In this document: positions 1-8,500 of the stretch, in pieces
Layout of the letters: each line of letters begins with the position of its first letter
How positions within the stretch are numbered: position 1 is the stretch's first letter
From: Echinostoma caproni
Lineage: Eukaryota; Platyhelminthes; Trematoda; Plagiorchiida; Echinostomatidae
Length of the DNA stretch: 25,226 nucleotides
Direction of reading: 5' to 3'
Assembly: GCA_900618425.1 (NCBI GenBank)
Contig: UZAN01044018.1
Location: 3,500-28,725 of the forward strand
The notes under the pieces: model-generated
Seen by the model: only the letters and a program-made list of their open reading frames with translations
What the model was told of the DNA's origin: nothing
Databases searched by the model: none
Translations under genes and position numbers: made by a program

Positions 1-483
1 AATATTGTGGTCTAGTTGAGGGATGGGAACAGGAAATTAGGTCAGCCTGTAGCGGATGTGTGGAGTCGATGAGAATCTTATGCGCAAAATTTTCACATAC
101 ATTCAAATGACGTTCGCATAGGCTAGTTATCAACTCCTTTAGTGGGACTGAAGAGACGCGGCTTATGATGGTCAATCCACGTCGAAGCAAATTNCGTATC
201 ATTCCCTACCGAAAAGGTGAAAGCAAAGCTATTGGATTTGAGGGAGAATTTATCGGCAGGGGCAGATAATATCCACCCCTAAACCCTTATCTGCGTGGCA
301 AATCAAATGGCCAAGCCTCTAGCCACCCTATTCCAGAGGATGTTCGATCACACTTAAATCCCACCGTCGTGGAAGCAGGGAGTAATTTCAACGTTTACAA
401 AGGCCCTAGCGATCCCGCTAACTACCGCCCTGTACCCCTCCTTCCAGTCCAAAGCCATTGAGTCCATAGTAGCAGATTCCCGG

Positions 484-822
484 ATGGAACACCTAGAGAA
501 GCACAACGTTTTGTCATCAAATCAATGTGGATTCCGACAGAATCGATCCTGCGCTACCAAATTACTGATCACACGAGAAGAATGGACAAAAGCAGTTGAT
601 AACGGCGACGCGGTAGACGTTATTTATCTAGACTTCTCAAAGGCGTTCGATCGGGTGAACCACGACATTCCACTGCGGACCCTCTACAATCACGGTATGT
701 CGGTTTGCTTAAGCGGGTCTTTGGCCGGTTTGAGTCAGCGCTTTTCCCCGTCTACTATCAACATACATTCGACCACTCACAGAGTATGCTGTCCACACAT
801 GAAATCCATGGCTACAACGTGA
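484..822 (+). pseudogene. LINE reverse transcriptase fragment (fingers and motif A)
   Basis: This open frame of 112 codons is part of the reverse transcriptase of LINE copy 1. Residues 14-24 carry the QCGFRQNRSC block typical of CR1/jockey enzymes, and residues 48-60 read YLDFSKAFDRVNH, in which Asp50 is the first catalytic metal ligand. After about residue 70 (TLYNHG) the similarity to reverse transcriptases stops and the frame reads into the deletion junction and on to a TGA at 820-822. Homology continues upstream of the first Met in the same and other frames back to about 200, so the ATG at 484 is not a true start. The second catalytic block is missing, so the fragment cannot encode an active enzyme. 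Confidence 0.85.
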
Positions 823-1218
823 TTGCACAGTGCTGGAGCATTCACAAAGGATGACCACCAAAATGATCAGGGGTTGAATCAGTGTTCATTCGCAGAAAGA
901 TTGAATTCACTGGGGTTATATTCCACTCACTACCGATGCATCAGAGGAGATATGATTATGGTATACCAAATATTGCAAGACCCAAGCCATGCGTGTCGCC
1001 CGCTTCTGAAGTTCTCACCTAACGTTCATCTTAGAGGACATCCATTCAAACTAGTGGTCTCAAAATGCCGCTTGGAATGCCGGCGTCAGTCATTTGCAGT
1101 CAGAGTGTGTTCGATCTGGAACTCTCTACCATTCTACGTCGTCTGTGCTCCAAGCAATAAATCTTTCAAAATGAGACTTGATGAAACATTAGCACATCTT
1201 ACTTTCCAACATAAATAA
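823..1218 (+). pseudogene. LINE pol C-terminal (post-RT) domain fragment
   Basis: This is the thumb and tail of the CR1-type pol protein. Around residues 24-32 it reads ERLNSLGLYS, then RGDMIMVYQIL, then a Cys/Arg-rich stretch with RRQSFAVRVCSIWNSLP, and finally KSFKMRLDETLAHL before the stop. In this family the consensus at these points is RRxRGDMI, FSxRxxxxWNSLP and FKxRLD. The 5' part lines up base by base with 18219-18345 of copy 2 (shared block CACAAAGGATG). It is separated from the upstream RT frame by one stop codon and an internal deletion. The nominal ATG at 823 is not a real start. It is a relic. Confidence 0.85.
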
Positions 1219-1372
1219 AGCTGCGTGCAGCAGTGGAAGAACCACGTATCACATGACATTTTACTCAAGGAATTGTTTATCACTATTTTTTAACCACCAC
1301 ACGAACCTATGGGACGAGAAAAGCCGGAGCTTGTACGTTATTCCCATAATAAATAATTTATCTTTGATCTTT

Positions 1373-1614
1373 GAGATGTAATCCAGTATTTGAACAATTA
1401 AAAGGTGAATTCGTCTTATATATGGCAAGTGAGGCGTCAACTAAAAGGCTAGGAAACCCTGGACAGCTGTTTCGACCCGGTTGGGTCTCAGCAGCAGTGC
1501 GGATCCATCGATTCAACTGGAGATCGAACACCGGAACTCATGGGCAGAACGCAAGCCTGCTACCCACTCGGTCACCCGGCAGCTGATCAGACCGTTTTTC
1601 ATTTTCCATTTACT
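1373..1614 (-). mobile_element. SINE-like repeat with hammerhead-like core, copy S1
   Basis: Read on the minus strand, the copy starts near 1614 with AAATGGAAAATGAAAAA. It then has an A-box-like TGACCGAGTGGGTA (1561-1574) and a B-box-like GGTGTTCGATCTCC (1519-1532), the two internal RNA polymerase III promoter elements of tRNA genes. A hammerhead-like ribozyme core follows at 1456-1500, and an AT-rich tail ends about 1373, touching the 3' end of the LINE. The same sequence recurs on the plus strand at 1750-1955 and, more diverged, at 5340-5540, which makes it a dispersed repeat. S1 is the best preserved of the three: it alone keeps both boxes, stem II and a GTC cleavage triplet. It lacks the upstream block shared by S2 and S3. 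SINEs with hammerheads are known from schistosomes (Sm-alpha); kinship with that family is an inference. Confidence 0.75.
1456..1500 (-). ncRNA. Hammerhead-ribozyme-like motif in SINE S1
   Basis: On the minus strand the layout is: stem I 5' arm GCACTG (1495-1500), core CTGCTGA (1488-1494; consensus CTGANGA), stem II GACCC / GGGTC with loop AACC (1474-1487, five perfect pairs), GAAA (1470-1473), palindromic stem III ACAGCTGT (1463-1470), C17 at 1462, then the stem I 3' arm CAGGGT. Stem III has no loop and is self-complementary, which in known minimal hammerheads implies folding as a dimer. The only deviation in the catalytic core is C for A at A6, likely impairing cleavage. The predicted scissile bond lies between 1462 and 1461. 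Confidence 0.7.
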
Positions 1615-1674
1615 CTATTAATCACTTGAAACAAATGGTCGGCTTGTGAATGTTTCCACCGAGACAGAACCCCG

Positions 1675-1955
1675 GAGGCTATTGCTGAGATGAGCAATGT
1701 CCGTGACTTGCAACAAGCTCGCAAAGATGGGTTGTTCTTTATTGTGTAAATGGAAAATGAAAAAATAAACAGTCTGATCAGCTGCGCGGTGACCGGGTGG
1801 GTAACATGCTTGCGTTCTTCCTGCGGATTCGCACTGCTGATAAGACCCAGCCAGGCAGAAACAGCTTTCCAGTGCTCCCTAGCATTTCAATTCACACTTC
1901 ATTTGCGATATACACGACGAATTGCCATTTGAAATTGAATCAAATCCTCCAATAG
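1675..1955 (+). mobile_element. SINE-like repeat with hammerhead-like core, copy S2
   Basis: This plus-strand copy of the same repeat begins near GGAGGCTATTGC (1675). It contains the block GCAACAAGCTCGCAAAGA (1710-1727), then TGGAAAATGAAAAA, an A-box-like TGACCGGGTGGGTA (1790-1803), the hammerhead-like core (1831-1875) and a tail ending near 1955. Compared with S1, about 34 bases between GCTTGCGTTCT and the stem I arm are missing, and these include the B box, so S2 should not support its own polymerase III transcription. S1 and S2 lie in opposite orientation with about 135 bases between the alignable segments. The upstream block at 1675-1740 is shared with S3 but not S1. Confidence 0.75.
1831..1875 (+). 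ncRNA. Hammerhead-ribozyme-like motif in SINE S2 (degenerate)
   Basis: Stem I arms are GCACTG (1831-1836) and CAGTGC (1870-1875), which pair perfectly over six bases. The core reads CTGATAA (1837-1843), so A6 is kept but G8, the proposed catalytic base, is A. Stem II is GACCC / AGGCA and largely broken. GAAA (1858-1861) is intact, stem III is ACAGCTTT, and the cleavage triplet is TTC. It is probably inactive, but it supports the ancestral structure because its stem I is better than that of S1. Confidence 0.65.
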
Positions 1956-2815
1956 TCACTTACCATAGGTATATCACTTACGGGGTAAGGTGATACCATA
2001 TGCAATCGCGTGAATGAGACTAAAGCTACTAGGCGTTGCGAGGGGGAGATATGACGAAATTCAGGGTGTCGCACGGGTTCGATCAATACATTTAAGTGAT
2101 ATAATGCAAAAAATCATATGATTACAAAACCATTGGCTTCGGTTGTTTGATCTATGCAAAGAAATAATATCGCAGTCTGTTTCCCTTTAATTTGAAACCA
2201 TCAACTTGGCGACAGATTAAATGCATTGGGCCAGCACTAAACAAAAGCAAATCACCTCATCAGTTTCCAATAAACAAACATGGCCGGCTATCGTAACATT
2301 TGCTAGTTGGGAAGTTCTGTCGTTGGTTATTGGTAAATATAATTTCGTAAAGTAAATGTCAAGGGGATTTATCATCCATTTGCCTTCTTATAAATCACAG
2401 TGAAGTTGGAGTGCAAGGTGAACAAGTGGTAACGAACTATTTCAAAGCGCTTAAACCTGTACTCTAAAAGTGCAAAAGGTTCACATGGAAGTAAGCGTGC
2501 AGTTGCTTTCTCGCAATAACAGTGAACGTGAAATTCAGAATTATCTCACATCAGTGTAAGCCCAACTCCTTCGGCAACCTGTCTGGTGTTTTACGTTCCA
2601 CCTTTGGTGCTAATGAACCCTTAGATCTGCATCAGGTCCAAGTATTTTAGGGGACTTTTGGAACCACCCAACAAAAACATGCTAACGTTTCTTGTGGATG
2701 CTCTCAGATTGTGAAAACCCATAGTGTTCGACTTACAAAACACCCGTTTCTATCATACCTCTTTTAATTTGCCCATTCATATGTGAAGCATTGATTCCGC
2801 TTTATCCATTTCATT
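1956..2815. other. No recognisable gene; AT-rich spacer
   Basis: No supportable coding region was found on either strand. An imperfect inverted repeat, GGTATATCACTTA ... TAAGGTGATACC, lies at about 1967-1996. The minus strand at about 2600-2815 is where a PLE endonuclease domain would be expected after the reverse transcriptase, but no GIY-YIG signature was seen there. Confidence 0.6.
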
Positions 2816-2819
2816 ATTA

Positions 2820-4380
2820 AAGAAAAGCAATAGTCGCGAGATATCGACATGTCGTCTAATTTTCTCCATCGTTGCCTTAAAACAAACGCACATGGGGTTG
2901 TTCAATTATGCTGAACGTTCGTATAAAAGCATACAATGATGATTTAATATAGAAGTAGAAGGTAAGCTCCACGGTAAGTGTATGAATTGTATCAAAAGCG
3001 TTTGTGCGCATAAGGTTGGGTGGTTTAATCAAATGGGTAACGCTTCACTGAAGAGACGGAACCGGTTTGCCAGTCATGTTTACATTTCTTCAAATCCATT
3101 CCACGAATAAAGGCAATGAGTCTGAGTTGGACAGCTAGCGATGTGCAGTCTAGAGCTGATATCAACTTATGGCCAACATAATTGTAAATGTGATCACTTT
3201 TGAACGCAAAACTGCTATGTAATTAAGTAGATGGCAGTTTTGCTACGTTTTTGGTTGGGCCCACTGCGAAGGTCTATAGATCTTTCTAGGCAACCATTGT
3301 TTAGCAATGTTCTCATCAGGAAATCCTCTTCTTCATTTAGTGTGTCTGGAGAACAAATGTTTCTCGCCCGGATGAAATAGGATTCTCACAAACTCAGGCG
3401 TGTAAGCCAAAGGGGGAAANAGTGTAGGTATTGATCACTTTGTTTCACAGTTCGTTAAACTGCGCGTTTCAGTGTCCCATTTATTCTCATAGTAACTTTT
3501 AGGTCTAGAAACACTAGAGTGTTGATAGTTTCTACTTTAGGACATTCAGAGAAGTGTAGATGAATTTAATAAAAAATATCGTTCACATAACGTTTGTACA
3601 GCGTGGACTTAGTAATATTCTCACCTATTGTTTCTCTCTCAAGCAATCCTAGTAACATCTGCGAAAATGGAATCAAGCGGATTGCACACTGAAAAACTAT
3701 CCATCTGTTTCTATGTGGTCGCTTCATACTCAAAATGAATGTTTTCTGTCTATATAAGAATAGGGTATTTGAAGTATTCAAGAGGCATGTGGAGGGGGAA
3801 AGAGTTTGAACAAAAATAACCACAAACCATTAATTGATCCTCAAAAGTCTTCGCAATTAAAACATGAATCTACATCTATCGAATTTATTCTCTGTAGGGA
3901 CACTATCATGGTACCCAATGCATTAGAGAATTCTAAAGATTCCTTCACACAATGATTCGTAAGAGATTCACGAATCGGATCAAGGATGTATATTGGTCAT
4001 TGGGAAAGCTTGTGATAAGACGAGATTTTCAGGCACATAATTGGTCTGAACTCTGAGTGATCCTTTATGGTGTTTTGGTTTCTAGCGGCTTCAGTTGTTT
4101 GTAACCTAGAATCAACAAAATCCGTGACTTTCTTTCAAGAAGGCTTTGGGTGATATGATTGTTCTCCTGCGTATTGTCAACTTGGAAAGTTCAATCGTCT
4201 GATGTTATTTCGTTCATTTTGTGACAAGCTTCTTTTGTCATAATAACTGTTTCAGTTTAAGAAATTTAAGGTTTGTCGTATACTTTGATTTCTTCATTGC
4301 CTTGTAGAGTTCTGGAGTAGGTAACAGCTTTCGTTGATTCGGTGCTTGAGGTCGAATGATAAACATCTACTCGTTTCGCT
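2820..4380 (-). mobile_element. Penelope-like element (PLE), decayed minus-strand copy
   Basis: Reading the minus strand through several frameshifts and stops gives a colinear series of PLE reverse-transcriptase blocks. They are VIMTKEACHKMNEITSDD (about 4250-4190; family VVxMDxxxYxxKM), ILLILGYKQLKP (about 4115), EFRPIMCLKIS (about 4050-4020; family RPIV), YKRYVNDIF (about 3595-3572; family RYVDD), FLDLKV (3511-3494; family LPFLDV), QYLH (3433-3422; family TGQYLHF), and ICSPDTLNEEEDFL (about 3360-3315). A weaker stretch, FYIKSSLYAFIRTF, follows near 2945. The order and spacing match PLE RTs and no other RT class. The product would have copied PLE RNA. It is a pseudogene, and the GIY-YIG endonuclease expected downstream is not recognisable in this copy. 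Confidence 0.75.
3566..3823 (-). pseudogene. PLE reverse transcriptase palm fragment
   Basis: This is the longest open stretch of the minus-strand PLE (85 codons). Its C-terminal third reads LLERETIGENITK followed by YKRYVNDIFY. In PLE reverse transcriptases this is the segment after the MGSPLGP loop and ends in the catalytic RYVDD motif; here the first Asp of the pair is Asn (YVND, 3578-3589), which would abolish catalysis. A stop follows immediately, but homology continues in frame after it with FLDLKV and QYLH. The expected MGSPLGP block is not visible, so the N-terminal half is either frameshifted or replaced. The nominal Met start is meaningless. Confidence 0.7.
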
Positions 4381-4479
4381 CCGATTCACCCGGGGTTTTC
4401 GGCTGATTTAGGTGAAAGTTCTTCTAATTGATCATAACAATTTTCAACTTAAACACCAGTTTGCAGATTATCAACCTAA

Positions 4480-4880
4480 TGGAATCTGGAACTTCATCCC
4501 CATGGATGGGAAAATCGTATGGGGTTTGTGTTAATGTTACCCTATGTACACGAAATCAATCCACTTACCGTGGAGTTTACCTTCGACTTCAACGTTTAGT
4601 GATCTCTGTATGCTTGTACACGTTCATTCGCCATGATTAAGCAACCCTATATGCTATATAATATGAACAATAGGACTGTCTGATGTATCGATTCCCTTCG
4701 TTTGTAGTTATCTAGCATCCGTGATCTCACGGTTGGCACTTATGCGTGATAGTGTGATATATTTGGTGAATCGTCACACACAGAATTAGCTGAAATCGAA
4801 ATTCATTTTAGAATTTCACAAACGGACATTATTACCCGTCTTACTTTCGATATGACGAACGGTGTAAATTCACCTTTAAC
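4480..4880 (+). mobile_element. PLE fragment, opposite orientation
   Basis: The plus strand at about 4549-4655 aligns with the minus strand at about 2990-2887, sharing CCACTTACCGTGGAG-type sequence, then TGTATGCTT.TACACG, then AACCC. By eye roughly three quarters of about 100 bases match. The minus-strand partner is the C-terminal part of the PLE, so this is a second, 5'-truncated copy in inverted orientation, beginning about 100 bases from the N-terminal end of the first. Downstream, near 4753-4810, one frame reads CDIFGESSHTEL, reminiscent of the YIGETxRxL core of the PLE GIY-YIG endonuclease, but the preceding stops leave this uncertain. PLE copies often sit as truncated direct or inverted pairs. 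Confidence 0.55.
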
Positions 4881-4884
4881 CTTA

Positions 4885-5280
4885 ATCCACTATTGTGCTC
4901 ACTGGAGTAAACGCTCACTTGTGTTCTCCCTTCATCTTCTTCATTGTTGACCAGATTTGCGATCGAGTTCTTGAGGGAGCCGAGTGTACCTTACTGTCGT
5001 TTTAGACTCAGTTACAGCTGTTGCTGGCTTAATACCGAAAGGCCTACAAATTAATGAAAAGTCTGTCACGTGAAGGAATTTGATTTAGTTATGATGATGA
5101 TTTCGTTGTGTACAGAGACGTAAACAACAAAGCCAGAAAGCACCGTGAATCCGTTTCAAATCTGTGGGCTCTCATTAGCAGTGTAAATCCAGCGACCCAA
5201 TTGGTAATAGAATAAGGAACATCAATGGTATAACGCAGGTACACTACTCACTCGACCACTCAAGCAACCGAGTCATCATT
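4885..5280. other. No recognisable gene
   Basis: No coding region, RNA gene or clear repeat was recognised between the PLE fragment and SINE copy S3. Confidence 0.5.
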
Positions 5281-5281
5281 C

Positions 5282-5540
5282 TGGAGGCTACTGCCAAGCG
5301 AGGTACGATGCACGCAACAAGCTCGTAAAGAATCCTTGCGATAGATTGTGTGTGAGGAAAATGATTTGATAGGTTTGATCGGATTCCCCGTGGTGAGGTG
5401 GGTAGTATATTTGCGGTCTAAATGTGAGGTTCTGGTTTCGATCCGCGGTTGGGTCGATGGATTCGCAATGCTGGTGAGATCTACTCATGCCCGATCAGAG
5501 AAAACAATGCAGGTATATTTTGTAGTGAAACAAGCATTGA
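5282..5540 (+). mobile_element. SINE-like repeat with hammerhead-like core, copy S3 (diverged)
   Basis: The copy begins near GGAGGCTACTGCC (5283), matching the start of S2, and contains GCAACAAGCTCGTAAAGA (5314-5331), which differs from S2 by one base. It has an A-box-like TGGTGAGGTGGGTA (5391-5404) and a B-box-like GGTTTCGATCC (5434-5444), then GATGGATTCGCAATG leading into a decayed hammerhead core at 5465-5505. Its start-to-core spacing is similar to that in S2 once the S2 deletion is allowed for. The short frames on both strands across 5288-5548 are by-products of this repeat and not genes. Confidence 0.65.
5465..5505 (+). ncRNA. Decayed hammerhead-like motif in SINE S3
   Basis: Stem I 5' arm GCAATG (5465-5470) is followed by CTGGTGA (5471-5477), where A6 is G. 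GATC / GATC (5478-5481 and 5493-5496) could form a short stem II around a longer loop, and GAAAAC follows at 5500-5505. The stem III and cleavage-site region is not recognisable. The call rests on its position in the repeat, not on foldability. Confidence 0.4.
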
Positions 5541-5544
5541 CAGC

Positions 5545-8500
5545 ATGAGGGTCAATATGAACTGGTAGTATACTGAACTGCGTTTTGTTCATGATTGTTT
5601 GAGTCTTTTCAACATAAAACCTACCAACATCGTTTTGAAATAGTTGTTCTCTATCGAGCTTTGCATTTCTGCTTAAATTGTTTAATATCTAGTTAGCTCT
5701 TTTTTTGCGCTCTTTAAACATCATGGTATGATGAGTAAAGCGATAATCAAAAGGATTACTTCCTGGGTTTTATTATGAAATAATGAGGAAAATGATCTAA
5801 ACCAGGCCTCGGGGTAAGCATACAATTGGAACCTATCCTTAAAAAGAATACATTTTCAAGAAAACGTTCAACCGTCAAATTCAGTGAAGACTCTCCTTAT
5901 TGTGATGATGGATGCCTCAATATCCATGGTTAATCATATGTCTCAGAATGTTCAAATACATGGTCCTTAAGATAGATCAGTGGAGACCGGGTGACAAAAC
6001 TCAAAATCATTTGTCATTTTACGGAGTCCATTCTGAACACAACATATTCTGGTGGCTCATTTACCGAGCCGTCTCATCACCTGTGACTACTATACTTTGA
6101 AACTGAAATTTGTGCCCCGAAATGTATGTTCTCTAACTGCCACGTGGGGACTTGCCAACTGAAATTCGATAGCCGACGTCTTCATCTGGCTGCCCAGTTT
6201 TGCAGGATTTCTGATATTCTTGCAAATTATGGTCTTATTGTTGTTACCCACCTTAATATATCCGTTCTAGTCCGTATCGGCACTGCAGTGTGCGGATAGA
6301 TATCCGTGTTTTTCATCACATGAGTGATAATATTTATTTTACCTTTGTCATTTAGTAAATTAAAGTTATGCCCTCGTTTTACGTACTACCAAAATGCCAC
6401 TTGATTAGCTCGGGATATATTTCCACAAGAACACATTTACGCCATCATTCCACCTAATGGTCGATTTAGTTCGACGCAAATAAACGCAGCCTACATTTCA
6501 TTATCTGATTGTTTTTGCGAATATTTGTCAGTCTTTACAGCAGAAACATATTTCTGATCAAAACAGTTTTCTTCTTTCTGACAAACAAATTCCCGCACAT
6601 GAGCTATCGGGACCAAAACAACAACAGTTTTTGCACACCGCTTACGGCAAACTGCTCACACCAGGAGGTTAAACAAGGTGGAAAATATATTTACATAGAA
6701 TTCACAATTCACTGAGCCTGATCGTTGCCTCCTGAATTCCTTCATTTACACTAAACAATCTATTTATATTGACAGTTGTTGTATGTTAAAAATTTTACTG
6801 TGAGACAACGGAAACCCATGGGATCTTGTTCTTTCTTTCTCAGCCACTTGGGACCAAGTGTATAACCTAACTCTGGTGCTAGATGATAAGACAATGCCAA
6901 ACATCCCTAAATGCAACTTTCGATTAATAAGAACCAGATATTGGGGGAAATCCAAGCTTTTCCATTATGAGTAGTATAATACAGGTTTTGGTTTTAGTTA
7001 CCCCACACAGCTAGTGCATGACATGTGCAAGCTGTCACTATATTGTATTAAGGTTTTCAATTGCCTCGTAATCGTGGATCCAAAACAATATCGGTCAATG
7101 ACCGACCGCGAATGGCAGACGCTGTTCGAATTAGAAATTCCAAAAAGCACTCAACTAATATCATTCAGGATTAAGATTACATTCCCCAGTTGCTCACTCA
7201 ACAAACTTTTATCGGTTGCATCGTTGCATAACAGAAAAAGGCTTTTGAAAAGCTAAGAATTTCGTAGCTTGCTGAGTCACTTTTAACCAGGTGAGTCTTT
7301 GATTTTGAGACACAAAGCACTTCTTCAAAAGTTACCTGTTTTACTTACCTTGTGTGCCGTTACTAAAGTAGTCAACAAACAATATGACTTTGTGCTTGCA
7401 GTTATCGTCATTTCAATCAAAACAATGAGTGTTACAACTGCAGACGAAATGCTTAGCATGAGTTAGATTGTATAAGGAGCAACATAGAAATATATAAATC
7501 TATCTTCCTCTCTCAATTCATCAGCTTCACTGCCTTAGCAACTATTGCAACGCAAATACTTTCCTTGCATGCCTTGGCATTTATCAGTGTGAATTCTTGC
7601 GAGAGATGAAAAGCCACACTTTTTTCAACAACTACCATATGAATAATCTCTCTGTCAGAATAAATTTCGAGCGAAATTCGGATCCTCGTTGACCCCATTC
7701 GTTCCCAGTTGAGGGAGAAACTGACCATTCAAATGGTCGAACCACCATCCCCGATAGAAAATCCAAAATGGGTACGCGTCATTTAAAAAATAAAAATTTC
7801 CAGTCAACGTCAAATCAGGTTAGTTTAACAATCAATTCACTTTACTTTCGGAAAGCATTTAGTACTGCACTGAGAAACTGTTTCACGAGCTGGAAAGAAA
7901 TAGCCTATTTAAGGTCGGTGTTACAGGCAAATGACAGTTTACAGAGAACCGAAAAAGAAAACAAGAACACTTGCGTACTAGTCCCGTTTGTGTTCAACCT
8001 TTTTCAGCTCAAGACACTGCACATACGTTGTGAGTTGACCAGTGTTTGTGAAAGCACAAATATATTGATCAGTGGTTAGCCTGTCCCCTCACCGCCCAGA
8101 TATTTTCTTCGATATGATCGAGGAACGAAAGCTGCAATGCTGCTAAAGTTGCCGTTTCCAGGCAGAAGTTACAACTGATTTTGTTATTTCAAAGAAACAT
8201 CCATTAGCAAACGTTCGAAAACCGTTTTCCAGTATTTCTGTGTCATGTCCAAATTCGGAATAATATTAAACAGCTGTAGATACCACGTTACTCACACATC
8301 TAACGAATGAAGGACAGTAAAATAATAGAGAATAATAGTACGCACCAAATGTTTTCTAAAATATCTTTCAGAGAAGTGATAAGCAACCACTCGGTCTCCC
8401 AAATGATTTCCTCAAGATCGCCATGGAGTGTTCGCGAGTTCCGGAACAACTGGCTTCTCAGAAAGATAAGTTACATATGTTTGCAGCAACACGTACAAGC

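Larger units (their letters stand above)
1..1372 (+). mobile_element. CR1/jockey-type LINE, copy 1, 5'-truncated and internally deleted
   Basis: This is the 3' part of a non-LTR retrotransposon whose pol protein copied its RNA by target-primed reverse transcription. In reading order one sees a conserved GADNIHP block (about 259-279), a WKQGVIS block and a decayed NYRPV block (about 370-435), the motif-A block YLDFSKAFDRVNH (625-663), and a CR1-type C-terminus with RGDMI and WNSLPF. The 3' untranslated tail can be matched to copy 2 at 16934-18835 up to AATAATTTATCTTTGAT near 1350-1369, which sets the 3' end. The catalytic YADD/FADD block is absent: a junction near 710-735 joins thumb-side sequence that corresponds to about 18200 in copy 2. 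The element runs off the left edge; homology is only clear from about 200 on. It is non-functional. The family call is strong, while assignment to a named clade is an inference. Confidence 0.85.

Noticed and set aside
4428..4640. 70-codon plus-strand frame as an independent gene
   Set aside because: The DNA aligns with the PLE C-terminal region on the opposite strand at 2887-2990; the frame is part of a PLE fragment.
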